Source: an uncultured Saprospirales bacterium (GTDB taxonomy: Bacteria; Bacteroidota; Bacteroidia; Chitinophagales; Saprospiraceae). From it: 34,980 nt of DNA. How positions within the stretch are numbered: position 1 is the first letter of the stretch; the number at the start of each line of letters is the position of its first letter. The stretch lies in NCBI GenBank assembly GCA_913061325.1, contig CAJXUU010000017.1, positions 1-34,980 on the forward strand, written 5' to 3'. The translations under genes were made by a program, and so were the position numbers. Under the pieces are notes generated by a model. The model ran no database searches and was not told the origin of the DNA. It saw only the letters and a list, made by a program, of their open reading frames with translations. Positions 16,412 to 24,967 of this stretch are shown in pieces.

Positions 16412-16419
16412 CAAAAGTA
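16412..16419 (-). promoter_or_regulatory. Bacteroidota -7 promoter element for the methyltransferase gene
   Basis: On the minus strand this reads TACTTTTG, an exact TAnnTTTG match, 27 bases before the methyltransferase ATG. No clear -33 TTTG is seen, so confidence is limited. Confidence 0.4.
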
Positions 16420-16471
16420 AATATTATTACCATTAGATTTTATATATTTAGCTTCTAATAATCAATTGAAT

Positions 16472-18370
16472 ATGACTACACAAATCACATCTCTTTCTCA
16501 ATACAAAGAAGAATACAAAAAAAGTGTTGATAATCCTGAAGCTTTCTGGAAAGAACAGGCGGAGACATTTACATGGACTAAGCCATTTGACAAGACTTTA
16601 GAATGGAACTTTGATGAACCAGACGTGAAGTGGTTCCTTAATGGTAAGATGAACATTACTGTCAATTGTTTGGATAGACATATTGAAAAAAGAGGCGATC
16701 AGACTGCAATCCTATGGGAACCCAATGATCCTAAAGCTGAAGTACAAGAATATACTTACAAAGAACTATTAGCAGCAGTCAATCGATGTGCCAACGGATT
16801 AAAATCAAAAGGAATCAAGAAAGGAGATCGAGTGATTTTCTATATGCCTATGGTTCCGGAATTGGCAATAGGATTATTGGCTTGTGCACGAATTGGTGCA
16901 ATACATTCAGTTGTATTTGCTGGCTTTTCAGCTCAAGCGCTGGCGGACCGTGTCGATGATGCTCAAGCAAAGATGATCGTGTGTTCTGATTACAATAATC
17001 GAGGCAATAAGAATATCCCAGTAAAATCTGTTGTAGACCAAGCGATGGATATAGGATGTAATTCTATTGAGACTGTACTTGTGCATAATAATACTGATGG
17101 AGATGTCGAATGGAGTGATGATGCAGACGTTTGGTGGCATGAAATAATCGCTGGTCAATCAGATATCTGCGAACCAGAAATTATGGATAGCGAGGATATG
17201 CTCTTCATCCTGTATACTTCAGGATCGACAGGAAAGCCGAAGGGCGTCGTACATACATGCGGAGGATACATGGTATATACATGCTATAGTTTCAGGAATG
17301 TATTCCAATATAAAGATGGTGACATTTATTGGTGTACTGCTGATATTGGATGGATCACTGGGCATTCTTATATTGTTTATGGTCCATTATTAGCTGGAGC
17401 TACTACAATGATGTTTGAGGGTGTACCTACATTTCCTGATGCTGGACGATTTTGGGAGATCTGTGAAAAACACAAAGTAAATCAATTCTATACTGCACCT
17501 ACAGCGATCAGAGCTTTAATGGCGAAGGGAGATCATTGGCCAGCAAAATACGATCTGTCTTCTATCAAAATGTTAGGATCAGTCGGAGAGCCTATTAATG
17601 AAGAAGCATGGGAATGGTATGATAAACATATAGGAAAAGGAAATGCACCTATTGCAGATACTTGGTGGCAAACAGAAACTGGCGGAATTATGATTACTCC
17701 AATACCTGGAGTTACAGATACGAAACCAACATATGCTTCCTACCCTCTTCCTGGAATCCAGCCCGTACTGGTAGATACTGAAGGAAATATCAAAGAGGAA
17801 AATAATGTAGAAGGATTGCTTTGCATCAAATTTCCATGGCCATCGATTATCAGAACGACTTATGGGGATCATGAAAGGTGCAAGAATGTCTATTTCTCAG
17901 CATTTAAAGGAATGTATTTCACTGGTGATGGTGCTAGAAAAGATGAAGCTGGTAGAATTCGAGTAATCGGAAGAGTTGATGACGTTATCAATGTATCTGG
18001 TCACAGAATGGGAACTGCAGAAGTGGAAAATGCTATCAACGAGCATCCAAATGTCATAGAATCTGCAGTTGTAGGATATCCACATGATATCAAAGGTCAA
18101 GGAATCTATGCCTATGTCATCAGTCAGAATCAACAAACAGATGATACATTTAGAAAAGAGATTCTTGATGTTGTCAAACGGGAAATAGGCCCTATTGCAA
18201 AGCCAGACATGATTCAGTTTGTTAATGGACTACCTAAGACAAGATCGGGAAAAATAATGAGGCGCATACTCAGAAAGATAGCTTCTAAGGATGGAGATAA
18301 TTTAGGTGACATTTCTACTTTATTGAATCCTGAAATTGTAGCTGATGTTAAGGATGGGGCTTTGGTGTAG
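16472..18370 (+). CDS. acs: Acetyl-CoA synthetase (AMP-forming)
   Basis: The enzyme activates acetate through acetyl-AMP to acetyl-CoA. The 632-residue protein is near the family's usual length. It shows the N-terminal ACAS helix region, the P-loop YTSGSTGKPKG (about 248-258), DTWWQTETGG (the A5-type Trp-rich acetate pocket), the hinge/A8 region IRVIGRVDDVINVSGHRMG and the A10 motif PKTRSGKIMRRILRK. The A10 Lys at about 594 is the residue acetylated by Pat-type enzymes in homologues. The start is the ATG at 16472 (MTTQITS); a TTG two codons earlier is also in frame but less likely. It is transcribed alone. The structured, GC-richer tail after its stop is noted separately. Confidence 0.96.
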   Translation: MTTQITSLSQYKEEYKKSVDNPEAFWKEQAETFTWTKPFDKTLEWNFDEPDVKWFLNGKMNITVNCLDRHIEKRGDQTAILWEPNDPKAEVQEYTYKELLAAVNRCANGLKSKGIKKGDRVIFYMPMVPELAIGLLACARIGAIHSVVFAGFSAQALADRVDDAQAKMIVCSDYNNRGNKNIPVKSVVDQAMDIGCNSIETVLVHNNTDGDVEWSDDADVWWHEIIAGQSDICEPEIMDSEDMLFILYTSGSTGKPKGVVHTCGGYMVYTCYSFRNVFQYKDGDIYWCTADIGWITGHSYIVYGPLLAGATTMMFEGVPTFPDAGRFWEICEKHKVNQFYTAPTAIRALMAKGDHWPAKYDLSSIKMLGSVGEPINEEAWEWYDKHIGKGNAPIADTWWQTETGGIMITPIPGVTDTKPTYASYPLPGIQPVLVDTEGNIKEENNVEGLLCIKFPWPSIIRTTYGDHERCKNVYFSAFKGMYFTGDGARKDEAGRIRVIGRVDDVINVSGHRMGTAEVENAINEHPNVIESAVVGYPHDIKGQGIYAYVISQNQQTDDTFRKEILDVVKREIGPIAKPDMIQFVNGLPKTRSGKIMRRILRKIASKDGDNLGDISTLLNPEIVADVKDGALV

Positions 18371-18581
18371 CTGACTAAGTTTGATCCTCGAATAAGAGGA
18401 ACTGAAGGGCCAGCGCAATGCCTTTTATGTTCTCCTTTGGAGGCACAGAGGAACTACGCAGTAGATCCGTAAGACTAAGACCTTGTAGTGTGTTTTTATA
18501 AAAACACGCGAGAGATCGAAAGGAGAATTAAAGAGGAGGAAGTTGTCGTAAAATATGCCATTCCAACAATTGGATACCTGT
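18371..18581. other. GC-richer structured intergenic segment of unknown role
   Basis: This 211-base stretch lies between the convergent acs and penicillin acylase genes. It holds several short hairpins: TCCTC/GAGGA at 18385-18400, CTCC-TTT-GGAG at 18432-18442, and a perfect 18-base palindrome GTGTTTTTATAAAAACAC at 18490-18507. AGAGGAACT occurs twice, at about 18395 and 18448. Up to about 18520 it is more GC-rich than the flanking intergenic DNA. It may be a terminator region, a small RNA or a dispersed repeat. I cannot decide between these. Confidence 0.45.
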
Positions 18582-20978
18582 TTACTTTGGCTTCATCACT
18601 AAAACACGGGATTGTTTCTTTATCTTCTCATGATTCATTAATTGAGGTCTATATACACCATTCACAAACATCTCAGCTTGATCATCATAATGTTTGCTCA
18701 TAGGATTACCTGATTGACCGGTTGGATTGATACTTTCAGATCCTTCTATATCAGCGAAATCTAATAATATTCTTAATGCAGGAGAACTGTATGATTTATA
18801 CAACCCTGTTGAATCTACTGTGTACATCATCTTATTTGGTACATCATTGCCGGCTGTTACAGGAAACGGTCCCACATTAAAGAATTTATCAAATGGCTTT
18901 TTTCTTCCGATTGGATGCACATGTTCTATTGTATGGACTCTGTTCCAAGTCCAATTAAGTGGATCATCCCCCAATTGATTGGTCAATTCATGGATTGTAG
19001 TATTCAGAGCACTTGAGATTAAGATTTCTCTTGAACTTACCGTTGAAATATCAGATACATTTCCCCACCAAGGGCTCTCTTCATTTTCTAAAAGATTCTT
19101 TATTGATCCTTTATATAAATAGGACCTTTGAATCGTCTGAAAATTCTTCATTCCCATTTCATCAGCAATGCACAATCTCATACAATGATAAATTAGTTTT
19201 GTATAAATCGTAGGCGCTACACCATCTAATGTATAATTACCGTCCCAGTTATTGAGAATATTTACAACTTTATATTTCAAGGTTGATTCATCAGTATTAA
19301 CAGACTTTAATAAAACCTTAGTTACGATTTGAGCAATTTCTTTATGTTCATCTGAGATATTATCTAATTGGATTCGCTTCATCTCTTCCTGAGACCATTT
19401 ATCTTGAGACGTTAGATGATGGACAATACGATTATATCTATTATCAGTACAATAATAGCCTTGAAAATAATTAGTTCCAATTATTCCTGGATCATTATTA
19501 GCGGAGGCGACAAAGCCAGATTCAGGGTTTTCATATTGTGGATTTTCACTAAAATCATGATATCCAAGTAATTCATCTTTACCACTTGCACCATCAAGAA
19601 TATACTTTGACAATACATGCGGTGCTCTTTTAGGTATCTTTCCTGCCCCCCAATGCGCTATATTTCCTTCTTTATCACCATATATTACATTTAACCCAAT
19701 AAAATCAATCTTTTGGACACTTGATCTCGCTTCATCAATATTTTGAGCTTTATTCAATTCATGAAGGGCGATTAACGTAGGCGAAGGTTGTTCTAAGAAA
19801 TTCCACCAAAGAGAAATTGGCTCCTTCTCCGATTCTTTTAAGATGGGAGAAACTTCATTTATAATTGGCCCATGTCGCGTTACTTTTCGAGTTATCGTCA
19901 CATCAGATTCCCCTTTTACTTTTATGATTTCTTCTTGTAACAACATATCTTCCCAATGATCATCTACCCATACCTGATTGTTGTTATCAGGGTTGATCCT
20001 TTCACGATACATGTCTACTACATCAAAAGGGAAAATTGTAAGTCCATAACTGATTGATCTATTATGGCCAATAACTCCAAATGGAACACCCGCTAGAAAA
20101 TTACCATAGAATTCAAAACCTGGGTAATTGAGATGTGCTTCATACCAAACCGATGGTTGAGAAATTCCGATATGAGTATCATTTGCAAATAACACCTTAC
20201 CAGATTTTGACTTTTCAGGAGATACAACCCAACCATTACTGCCCTCCCAAAGTGGTAAACCTACACTATTCAAATGATGTTCAGTATCCTTTGTGAATAC
20301 ATCACTGAGACTTTTCGAAGAATCTCCTAATGAAACTCCTTGAAGGTAGGATTTATTGAATTCCCAATCCTCAAGATATTTTGAACCAAACTTTTGATAA
20401 ATCTGATCAATAATGGGTTCTTCCTTGATAGCCAAGGTGAATCCTAATCCCATATACCCGAGAATGGAATATATATCAGCTTCTACAAACTCTTCTTTTG
20501 GAATGCCTATTAACTGGTATTCTATCGGCGTTTTACCATTATTTACAAATTCATTGATTCCAGAAAGGTATGCATTGATTTGACGATGCATTTCTGGTGT
20601 GCCTTCATTTTTAATTAGTTCCACAGTTTGCTCAGCCATTTGTCTGATTCCAAGGGTACGAAAGTACTTATCCGCATCAATCATAGAAGAACCAAGTATC
20701 TCAGATAATCGGCCAGAACTTAATCTTTTGACCATTTCCATTTGAAATAATCGATCTTGGGCATGCACATAGCCTAACGCCTTGTAGCAATCTTCATCAT
20801 TCTGTGCATATATATGTGGGATCCCAAAGTTATCAAACTTGATCTCCACCTCAGATTTGATTCCTGAAAAAGATATTTCTCCGTTGTAATTAGGTGCTGA
20901 GTTGCGTAAGTATAGATAAAATACAATTCCCGCTATTAAGATCAATCCTACAATACTATACAATATTTTTTTAATCAT
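18582..20978 (-). CDS. Penicillin acylase family Ntn-hydrolase
   Basis: The 798-residue protein has an uncleaved or lipid-free N-terminal hydrophobic segment (residues 4-24), placing it in the periplasm or anchored to the inner membrane. It then shows the penicillin acylase (peptidase S45) fold. The alpha part has IKFDNFGIPHIYAQ and ALGYVHAQDRLFQMEM. The autoprocessing site is EGSNGWVV, with Ser247 the predicted new N-terminus and nucleophile of the beta chain. The beta part has FANDTHIGISQPSVWYEAHL and GVIGHNRSISYGLT. Family members hydrolyse penicillins, acyl-homoserine lactones or other N-acyl amides; the substrate here is unknown. It lies 53 bases after nth on the same strand and could be the last gene of that array. 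Confidence 0.88.
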   Translation of the reverse strand: MIKKILYSIVGLILIAGIVFYLYLRNSAPNYNGEISFSGIKSEVEIKFDNFGIPHIYAQNDEDCYKALGYVHAQDRLFQMEMVKRLSSGRLSEILGSSMIDADKYFRTLGIRQMAEQTVELIKNEGTPEMHRQINAYLSGINEFVNNGKTPIEYQLIGIPKEEFVEADIYSILGYMGLGFTLAIKEEPIIDQIYQKFGSKYLEDWEFNKSYLQGVSLGDSSKSLSDVFTKDTEHHLNSVGLPLWEGSNGWVVSPEKSKSGKVLFANDTHIGISQPSVWYEAHLNYPGFEFYGNFLAGVPFGVIGHNRSISYGLTIFPFDVVDMYRERINPDNNNQVWVDDHWEDMLLQEEIIKVKGESDVTITRKVTRHGPIINEVSPILKESEKEPISLWWNFLEQPSPTLIALHELNKAQNIDEARSSVQKIDFIGLNVIYGDKEGNIAHWGAGKIPKRAPHVLSKYILDGASGKDELLGYHDFSENPQYENPESGFVASANNDPGIIGTNYFQGYYCTDNRYNRIVHHLTSQDKWSQEEMKRIQLDNISDEHKEIAQIVTKVLLKSVNTDESTLKYKVVNILNNWDGNYTLDGVAPTIYTKLIYHCMRLCIADEMGMKNFQTIQRSYLYKGSIKNLLENEESPWWGNVSDISTVSSREILISSALNTTIHELTNQLGDDPLNWTWNRVHTIEHVHPIGRKKPFDKFFNVGPFPVTAGNDVPNKMMYTVDSTGLYKSYSSPALRILLDFADIEGSESINPTGQSGNPMSKHYDDQAEMFVNGVYRPQLMNHEKIKKQSRVLVMKPK

Positions 20979-21031
20979 ATCTTATCTATCTTTTGAGCGA
21001 GTGAAGATACTTGAAATTTGATATATTTTGT

Positions 21032-21673
21032 TTACGTCTTAAACAGCTCCCTTCTCCCGTATTTACTACAAATTGGGCAATTATTAGCATCATGACCTCT
21101 GGCTGGGCAATATTCTCGTCCAAAGAAAATGATTTGTAGATGGAGTTTATTCCATATCTCTTCTGGGAATAATCGTTTACAATCCTTTTCTGTTTTTTCT
21201 ACATTCTTTCCTGTACTTAAGCACCATCTGTAAATTAATCGATGAATATGGGTATCAACTGGAAAAGCAGGCACTCCAAATGCTTGAGACATTACCACAG
21301 ACGCGGTTTTATGTCCTACTCCTGGAAGTCTTTCTAAAGCTTCGAATGATTGAGGAACTTCTCCATTGTGTTCATTCACCAATATCTCACTGAGATCACG
21401 AATAGCTTTTGACTTTCGCGGAGACAAACCACATGGCCTTATGATCGCTCTTATATCATCTGCATCCTGAAGCATCATATCGTAAGGGTTATTAGCAAGT
21501 TTCCAGAGATCAGGAGTTACTATATTTACTCTTTTGTCGGTACATTGTGCTGATAGTAATACGGCAACTAATAAAGTATATGGATCTTTATGATCTAATG
21601 GAATAGGAACTACTGGATATAGCTTTTCTAAAATATTGACAATATCCTCTACTTTTTCCTGCTTTATAGCCAT
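21032..21673 (-). CDS. nth: Endonuclease III, variant with three-cysteine cluster motif
   Basis: The DNA glycosylase/AP lyase for oxidised pyrimidines is 213 residues long, close to E. coli Nth. The helix-hairpin-helix LPGVGHKTA lies at 116-124 with catalytic Lys122, and the catalytic Asp140 is in VDTHIHRL. The C-terminal iron-sulphur loop is unusual: Cys189, Cys199 and Cys202 with spacing C-X9-C-X2-C, and no fourth Cys in the last 11 residues. The usual pattern is C-X6-C-X2-C-X5-C. Cluster binding is therefore uncertain although catalysis looks intact. The gene starts 9 bases after the LuxC-like gene stop and belongs to the same minus-strand operon. Confidence 0.9.
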   Translation of the reverse strand: MAIKQEKVEDIVNILEKLYPVVPIPLDHKDPYTLLVAVLLSAQCTDKRVNIVTPDLWKLANNPYDMMLQDADDIRAIIRPCGLSPRKSKAIRDLSEILVNEHNGEVPQSFEALERLPGVGHKTASVVMSQAFGVPAFPVDTHIHRLIYRWCLSTGKNVEKTEKDCKRLFPEEIWNKLHLQIIFFGREYCPARGHDANNCPICSKYGRRELFKT

Positions 21674-21682
21674 ACTTCTCAG

Positions 21683-22702
21683 TTATAGATTCGTTAGGAA
21701 TTCCATCGTGTCTACCCCATCTGCATAATCAGAAATACTTGGTTTTTGAGCTTCCCCAAATGAGAATGTACTATGTTTATCAAACTTGACATTTGCTACT
21801 ATACATTGTATCTCTTCTTGCCTTTTGGATAACTCCCGCTCAAGAGTAGATAAATCATCGTAATAACTATAATGTACCGTCGCAATTCTAGACGATATTG
21901 CATCTGATTCAGTTATGATAAGACTTCCGCTCATAAGATAGTCTACCTTATTTAGCATAAGAAGAGCATTGTTATAATCGAAGTTGTTTCTATACTTATC
22001 GTGATTTGCTAATTCCTTGTAATGGTCATGCAAAATCCCAAGCATGTGATCGAATTTGTAACCTGATGGAACATACAGTTTTGAAACATTTCTGCACCCT
22101 AATCCAAAATAATTAAAGATATCATGCCCAAGAGCTATGAAGTCTTCATCAGTCTCATCCCCACTGATTACTGCAATTGCATTTCTATTTTTTCTTATAA
22201 TATTAGGATACTTCCCAAAGTACTCTTCGAAGTAGGCACTAGAATTATTGCTTCCTGTTGCTATAATAGCATCGAACCCTTTAAGCCTGTCTATCAATAA
22301 AATACGACTATTCACTTCAGGTTCTAATTCAATCAACCTAGAAACAACAGCTTTCATTAAGATCTCATCTTTCGCTGATAATTTTACTAAACTATTGTGC
22401 CCAGTTACAAAACAGCAAAGCACATCATGAAAGCCAACCAAAGGAATGTTTCCCGCTAATACTAAACCAATTGTCTTGTTATCTACCTCATCTTTAATTT
22501 GATATTCTGAAGTCCATCTTGACAATATATCTTTTGAAAGAAAATGAGTCGCTATAGCTTCTAGCGCTTTCCATGATTCATCTATAGTGAACCACTTATT
22601 CGCATAATATGCACTCTGAACGGCATCTTGTAACCAATCAGGTTTATCCAATATCTCCTTTCCAAGTGTCGATAAGACTTCGATTCTTCGGTCTAGTGTC
22701 AT
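21683..22702 (-). CDS. LuxC-like acyl-CoA reductase
   Basis: The 339-residue protein resembles the LuxC/acyl-CoA reductase branch of the aldehyde dehydrogenase superfamily. It has a cofactor-region signature VLAGNIPLVGFHDVLCC, an ATGSNNSSAYFEEYF segment, and a probable catalytic Cys203 in GLGCRNVSKLYVP. LuxC-type enzymes reduce acyl-CoA or acyl-enzyme to aldehyde with NADPH. No luxA, luxB, luxD or luxE is present, so bioluminescence is not implied; aldehyde or wax/alkane metabolism are alternatives. I chose the ATG at 22702 because its A is the last base of the upstream stop (TAATG), typical of coupling. An in-frame ATG 14 codons earlier would lie inside the pseudouridine synthase gene. Confidence 0.82.
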   Translation of the reverse strand: MTLDRRIEVLSTLGKEILDKPDWLQDAVQSAYYANKWFTIDESWKALEAIATHFLSKDILSRWTSEYQIKDEVDNKTIGLVLAGNIPLVGFHDVLCCFVTGHNSLVKLSAKDEILMKAVVSRLIELEPEVNSRILLIDRLKGFDAIIATGSNNSSAYFEEYFGKYPNIIRKNRNAIAVISGDETDEDFIALGHDIFNYFGLGCRNVSKLYVPSGYKFDHMLGILHDHYKELANHDKYRNNFDYNNALLMLNKVDYLMSGSLIITESDAISSRIATVHYSYYDDLSTLERELSKRQEEIQCIVANVKFDKHSTFSFGEAQKPSISDYADGVDTMEFLTNL

Positions 22703-23766
22703 TATTCTTTTAATTCCTTTCTTGTTGCTGTATAACCTCTCCACTTCTCTAATGCTGCACTAAAATCCTCAGGTAAAGGACAGTCGAAATGCATTCTTTC
22801 TTTTGTGATAGGATGTTCAAATCCTAGTGATGCTGCATGAAGTGCCTGTCTTGGAAGTAGATCAAAGGTGTTTTCTACAAATCGTTTGTAGTTAGTAAAC
22901 ACGGTACCTTTTAATATTCTTTCTCCACCATATCTCGCGTCATTGAATAAGGTATGGCCTATAGATTTCATATGTACTCTGATCTGATGCGTACGGCCCG
23001 TTTCAAGTTTACATTTCACCAATGTAACGTAATATAAATCTTCTACAATCTCATAATGAGTAGTAGCATCTTTGCCTATTTCATCTTCATCTTCATAGAC
23101 AAACATCTGCATTCTGTTGGTTGGATGACGAGCGATTCTACCATGGATAGTTCCTTTTCGCTCTTCAACGTTACCCCAAACTAATGCAAGATATTCCCTA
23201 TCTATCGAGTGATCATAAAACTGTTTGCTCAATCCAGTAATAGCCTCTTCAGTCTTAGCTATTACGAGAAGACCAGAGGTATCTTTATCTATTCTATGTA
23301 CTAATCCAGGTCGGTCAGGTTGATTTCCCACCATTACTGGTAGTTCTTTAGATTTGAAATAATGAACCAGACCGTTTACCAAGGTTCCAGACCAATTACC
23401 TACACCAGGATGTACAACTAATCCAGCTTGCTTGTTTATAACCATTAAATGATCATCCTCATATATGATATCCAATGGAATTGGTTCCGGTATCAAACCA
23501 GTACCGCCCAAAGGAGCATGTTCCATCATAACTCGAATCTCATCTAATGGTCTGACTTTATAATTTGGCTTAATTGTTTCACCATTTACTCTGACCAATC
23601 CCTCTCTACATGAATTCTGAAGTCGATTTCGAGTTTGATTTTCCATGCGGTTCATGAGGTACTTATCAATACGCTCCACCTTTTGGCCCTTATCTACTAT
23701 CACTTTTATGACTTCGTAGAACTCCTCTAACTCTAACTCTGATATGACTTTTACCTCTTTTGACAT
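22702..23766 (-). CDS. RluD/RluA family 23S rRNA pseudouridine synthase
   Basis: The 354-residue protein has an N-terminal S4 RNA-binding domain at about 30-90 (RIDKYLMNRMENQTRNRLQNSCREGLVRVNGE). The catalytic pseudouridine synthase domain has HRIDKDTSGLLV with catalytic Asp160, and the KCKLETGRTHQIRVHM motif. The S4 domain and the length favour RluD, which modifies helix 69 of 23S rRNA, over RluA or RluC. Substrate assignment from sequence alone is tentative. It lies 7 bases after ribB and overlaps the start of the LuxC-like gene by one base, so ribB, this gene, luxC-like and nth form one transcription unit. Confidence 0.88.
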   Translation of the reverse strand: MSKEVKVISELELEEFYEVIKVIVDKGQKVERIDKYLMNRMENQTRNRLQNSCREGLVRVNGETIKPNYKVRPLDEIRVMMEHAPLGGTGLIPEPIPLDIIYEDDHLMVINKQAGLVVHPGVGNWSGTLVNGLVHYFKSKELPVMVGNQPDRPGLVHRIDKDTSGLLVIAKTEEAITGLSKQFYDHSIDREYLALVWGNVEERKGTIHGRIARHPTNRMQMFVYEDEDEIGKDATTHYEIVEDLYYVTLVKCKLETGRTHQIRVHMKSIGHTLFNDARYGGERILKGTVFTNYKRFVENTFDLLPRQALHAASLGFEHPITKERMHFDCPLPEDFSAALEKWRGYTATRKELKE

Positions 23767-23773
23767 CTATAAT

Positions 23774-24910
23774 TTACTTAAGCTCTATTTGATCAACTAT
23801 TTCAAGACCGTAGCCGATTAAACCTACTCTTTTCTTGTCATGACTAGATATTAGTTTGATCTTGCCAACATTAAGATCCCTCAGTATCTGCGCACCAATT
23901 CCAAAATCTCTTTGTTCTGAATTTGTGACAGGATCATTATCTGGATCCTCATCAATAGATTTTAATTTTTGGATGATTTGATCTCCTTTTTCACCATGTC
24001 TCATGTATAGAAATACGCCACTTTCTTCTTTAGATAAGATCTTCATTGCCTTATCCAATTTATCTGCATATCCATCAAAAAGGAGGCCTATTACATCGCC
24101 TGTTTCTGTGTTAGAATGAACTCTTACAGCTGTCGGAGTGTCAGGATTAATATTTCCTTTAAAGATAGCTAAATGAACATCATCAGTGGTATTCTGCTTA
24201 TACGCGGCAACTTTGAATTTACCATATAGTTCACTGTCAATATCAGTCTCTACTTCTTTAGAAATGATACGTTCAGTTCGCATTCTATATTCAACTAAAT
24301 CTTTGATTGAGATAAGCTTCAACTCTAACTTATCAGCAAGCACTCTTAGTTGCGGCAATCTTGCCATTGTGCCATCTTCATTTAAAATCTCAACAAGAAC
24401 ACCTGCAGGGTAAAAACCTGACATCCTAGCTAAATCAATAGCTGCTTCTGTATGACCAGTTCGTCTTAGTACTCCTCCTGATTTTGCTATTAAAGGAAAA
24501 ATGTGTCCAGGACGTGCAAAATCTTCAGCTTTGATATTTGGATCAACCATAGCTTTAATACCTGTAGATCTATCATAAGCTGAGATACCAGTACTACATC
24601 CTTGACCGATAAGATCTATAGAAACAGTAAAAGCAGTCTCATGAAGCGCTGTATTTGTTTTTACCATAAGTTCTAAACCAAGCTCTTTGGCTCTGTCCGA
24701 TTCGATAGGTGTACAAATTAGACCTCTTCCATGAGTTGCCATAAAATTTATCATATCCGGAGTGATCGATTCTGCAGCACAGATGAAGTCTCCTTCATTC
24801 TCTCTATCTTCATCATCAACCACAATGATAATCTCGCCTTTTTTGATCGACTGTATCGCATCTTCAATTGTGTCCAACTTTATGTCTTTCTGTTCTTCTG
24901 TGGCAACCAT
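23774..24910 (-). CDS. ribB: DHBP synthase with degenerate GTP cyclohydrolase II domain
   Basis: Residues 10-210 form a complete 3,4-dihydroxy-2-butanone 4-phosphate synthase, the riboflavin branch enzyme acting on ribulose 5-phosphate. It has the acidic metal site DDEDRENEGDF (32-42), RPGHIFPL (133-140) and RTGHTEAAIDL (150-160). Residues 225-378 follow the GTP cyclohydrolase II fold (AVRVHSNTETGDVIG, FLYMRHGEKG, RDFGIGAQILRDLNVGKIKLIS, GYGLEIV). The three zinc cysteines expected in the VRVHSECLTGD and RCDCG segments are all absent, as is the exact RQEGRGIGL motif. The C-terminal half should therefore be catalytically dead for GTP. A separate ribA is expected elsewhere. It heads the rluD-luxC-nth run. 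Confidence 0.9.
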   Translation of the reverse strand: MVATEEQKDIKLDTIEDAIQSIKKGEIIIVVDDEDRENEGDFICAAESITPDMINFMATHGRGLICTPIESDRAKELGLELMVKTNTALHETAFTVSIDLIGQGCSTGISAYDRSTGIKAMVDPNIKAEDFARPGHIFPLIAKSGGVLRRTGHTEAAIDLARMSGFYPAGVLVEILNEDGTMARLPQLRVLADKLELKLISIKDLVEYRMRTERIISKEVETDIDSELYGKFKVAAYKQNTTDDVHLAIFKGNINPDTPTAVRVHSNTETGDVIGLLFDGYADKLDKAMKILSKEESGVFLYMRHGEKGDQIIQKLKSIDEDPDNDPVTNSEQRDFGIGAQILRDLNVGKIKLISSHDKKRVGLIGYGLEIVDQIELK

Positions 24911-24967
24911 ACTATGTAATTTTATAACCTTATTTTAATTTTTAAAAATTATTCTTTTTAATTAGAA

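Noticed and set aside
18488-18703. 71-codon plus-strand open frame after acs
   Set aside because: It starts in the palindrome and runs antisense into the penicillin acylase gene.
21683-22702. Bioluminescence (lux) locus
   Set aside because: Only a LuxC-like reductase is present; there is no luciferase or fatty-acid transferase gene.
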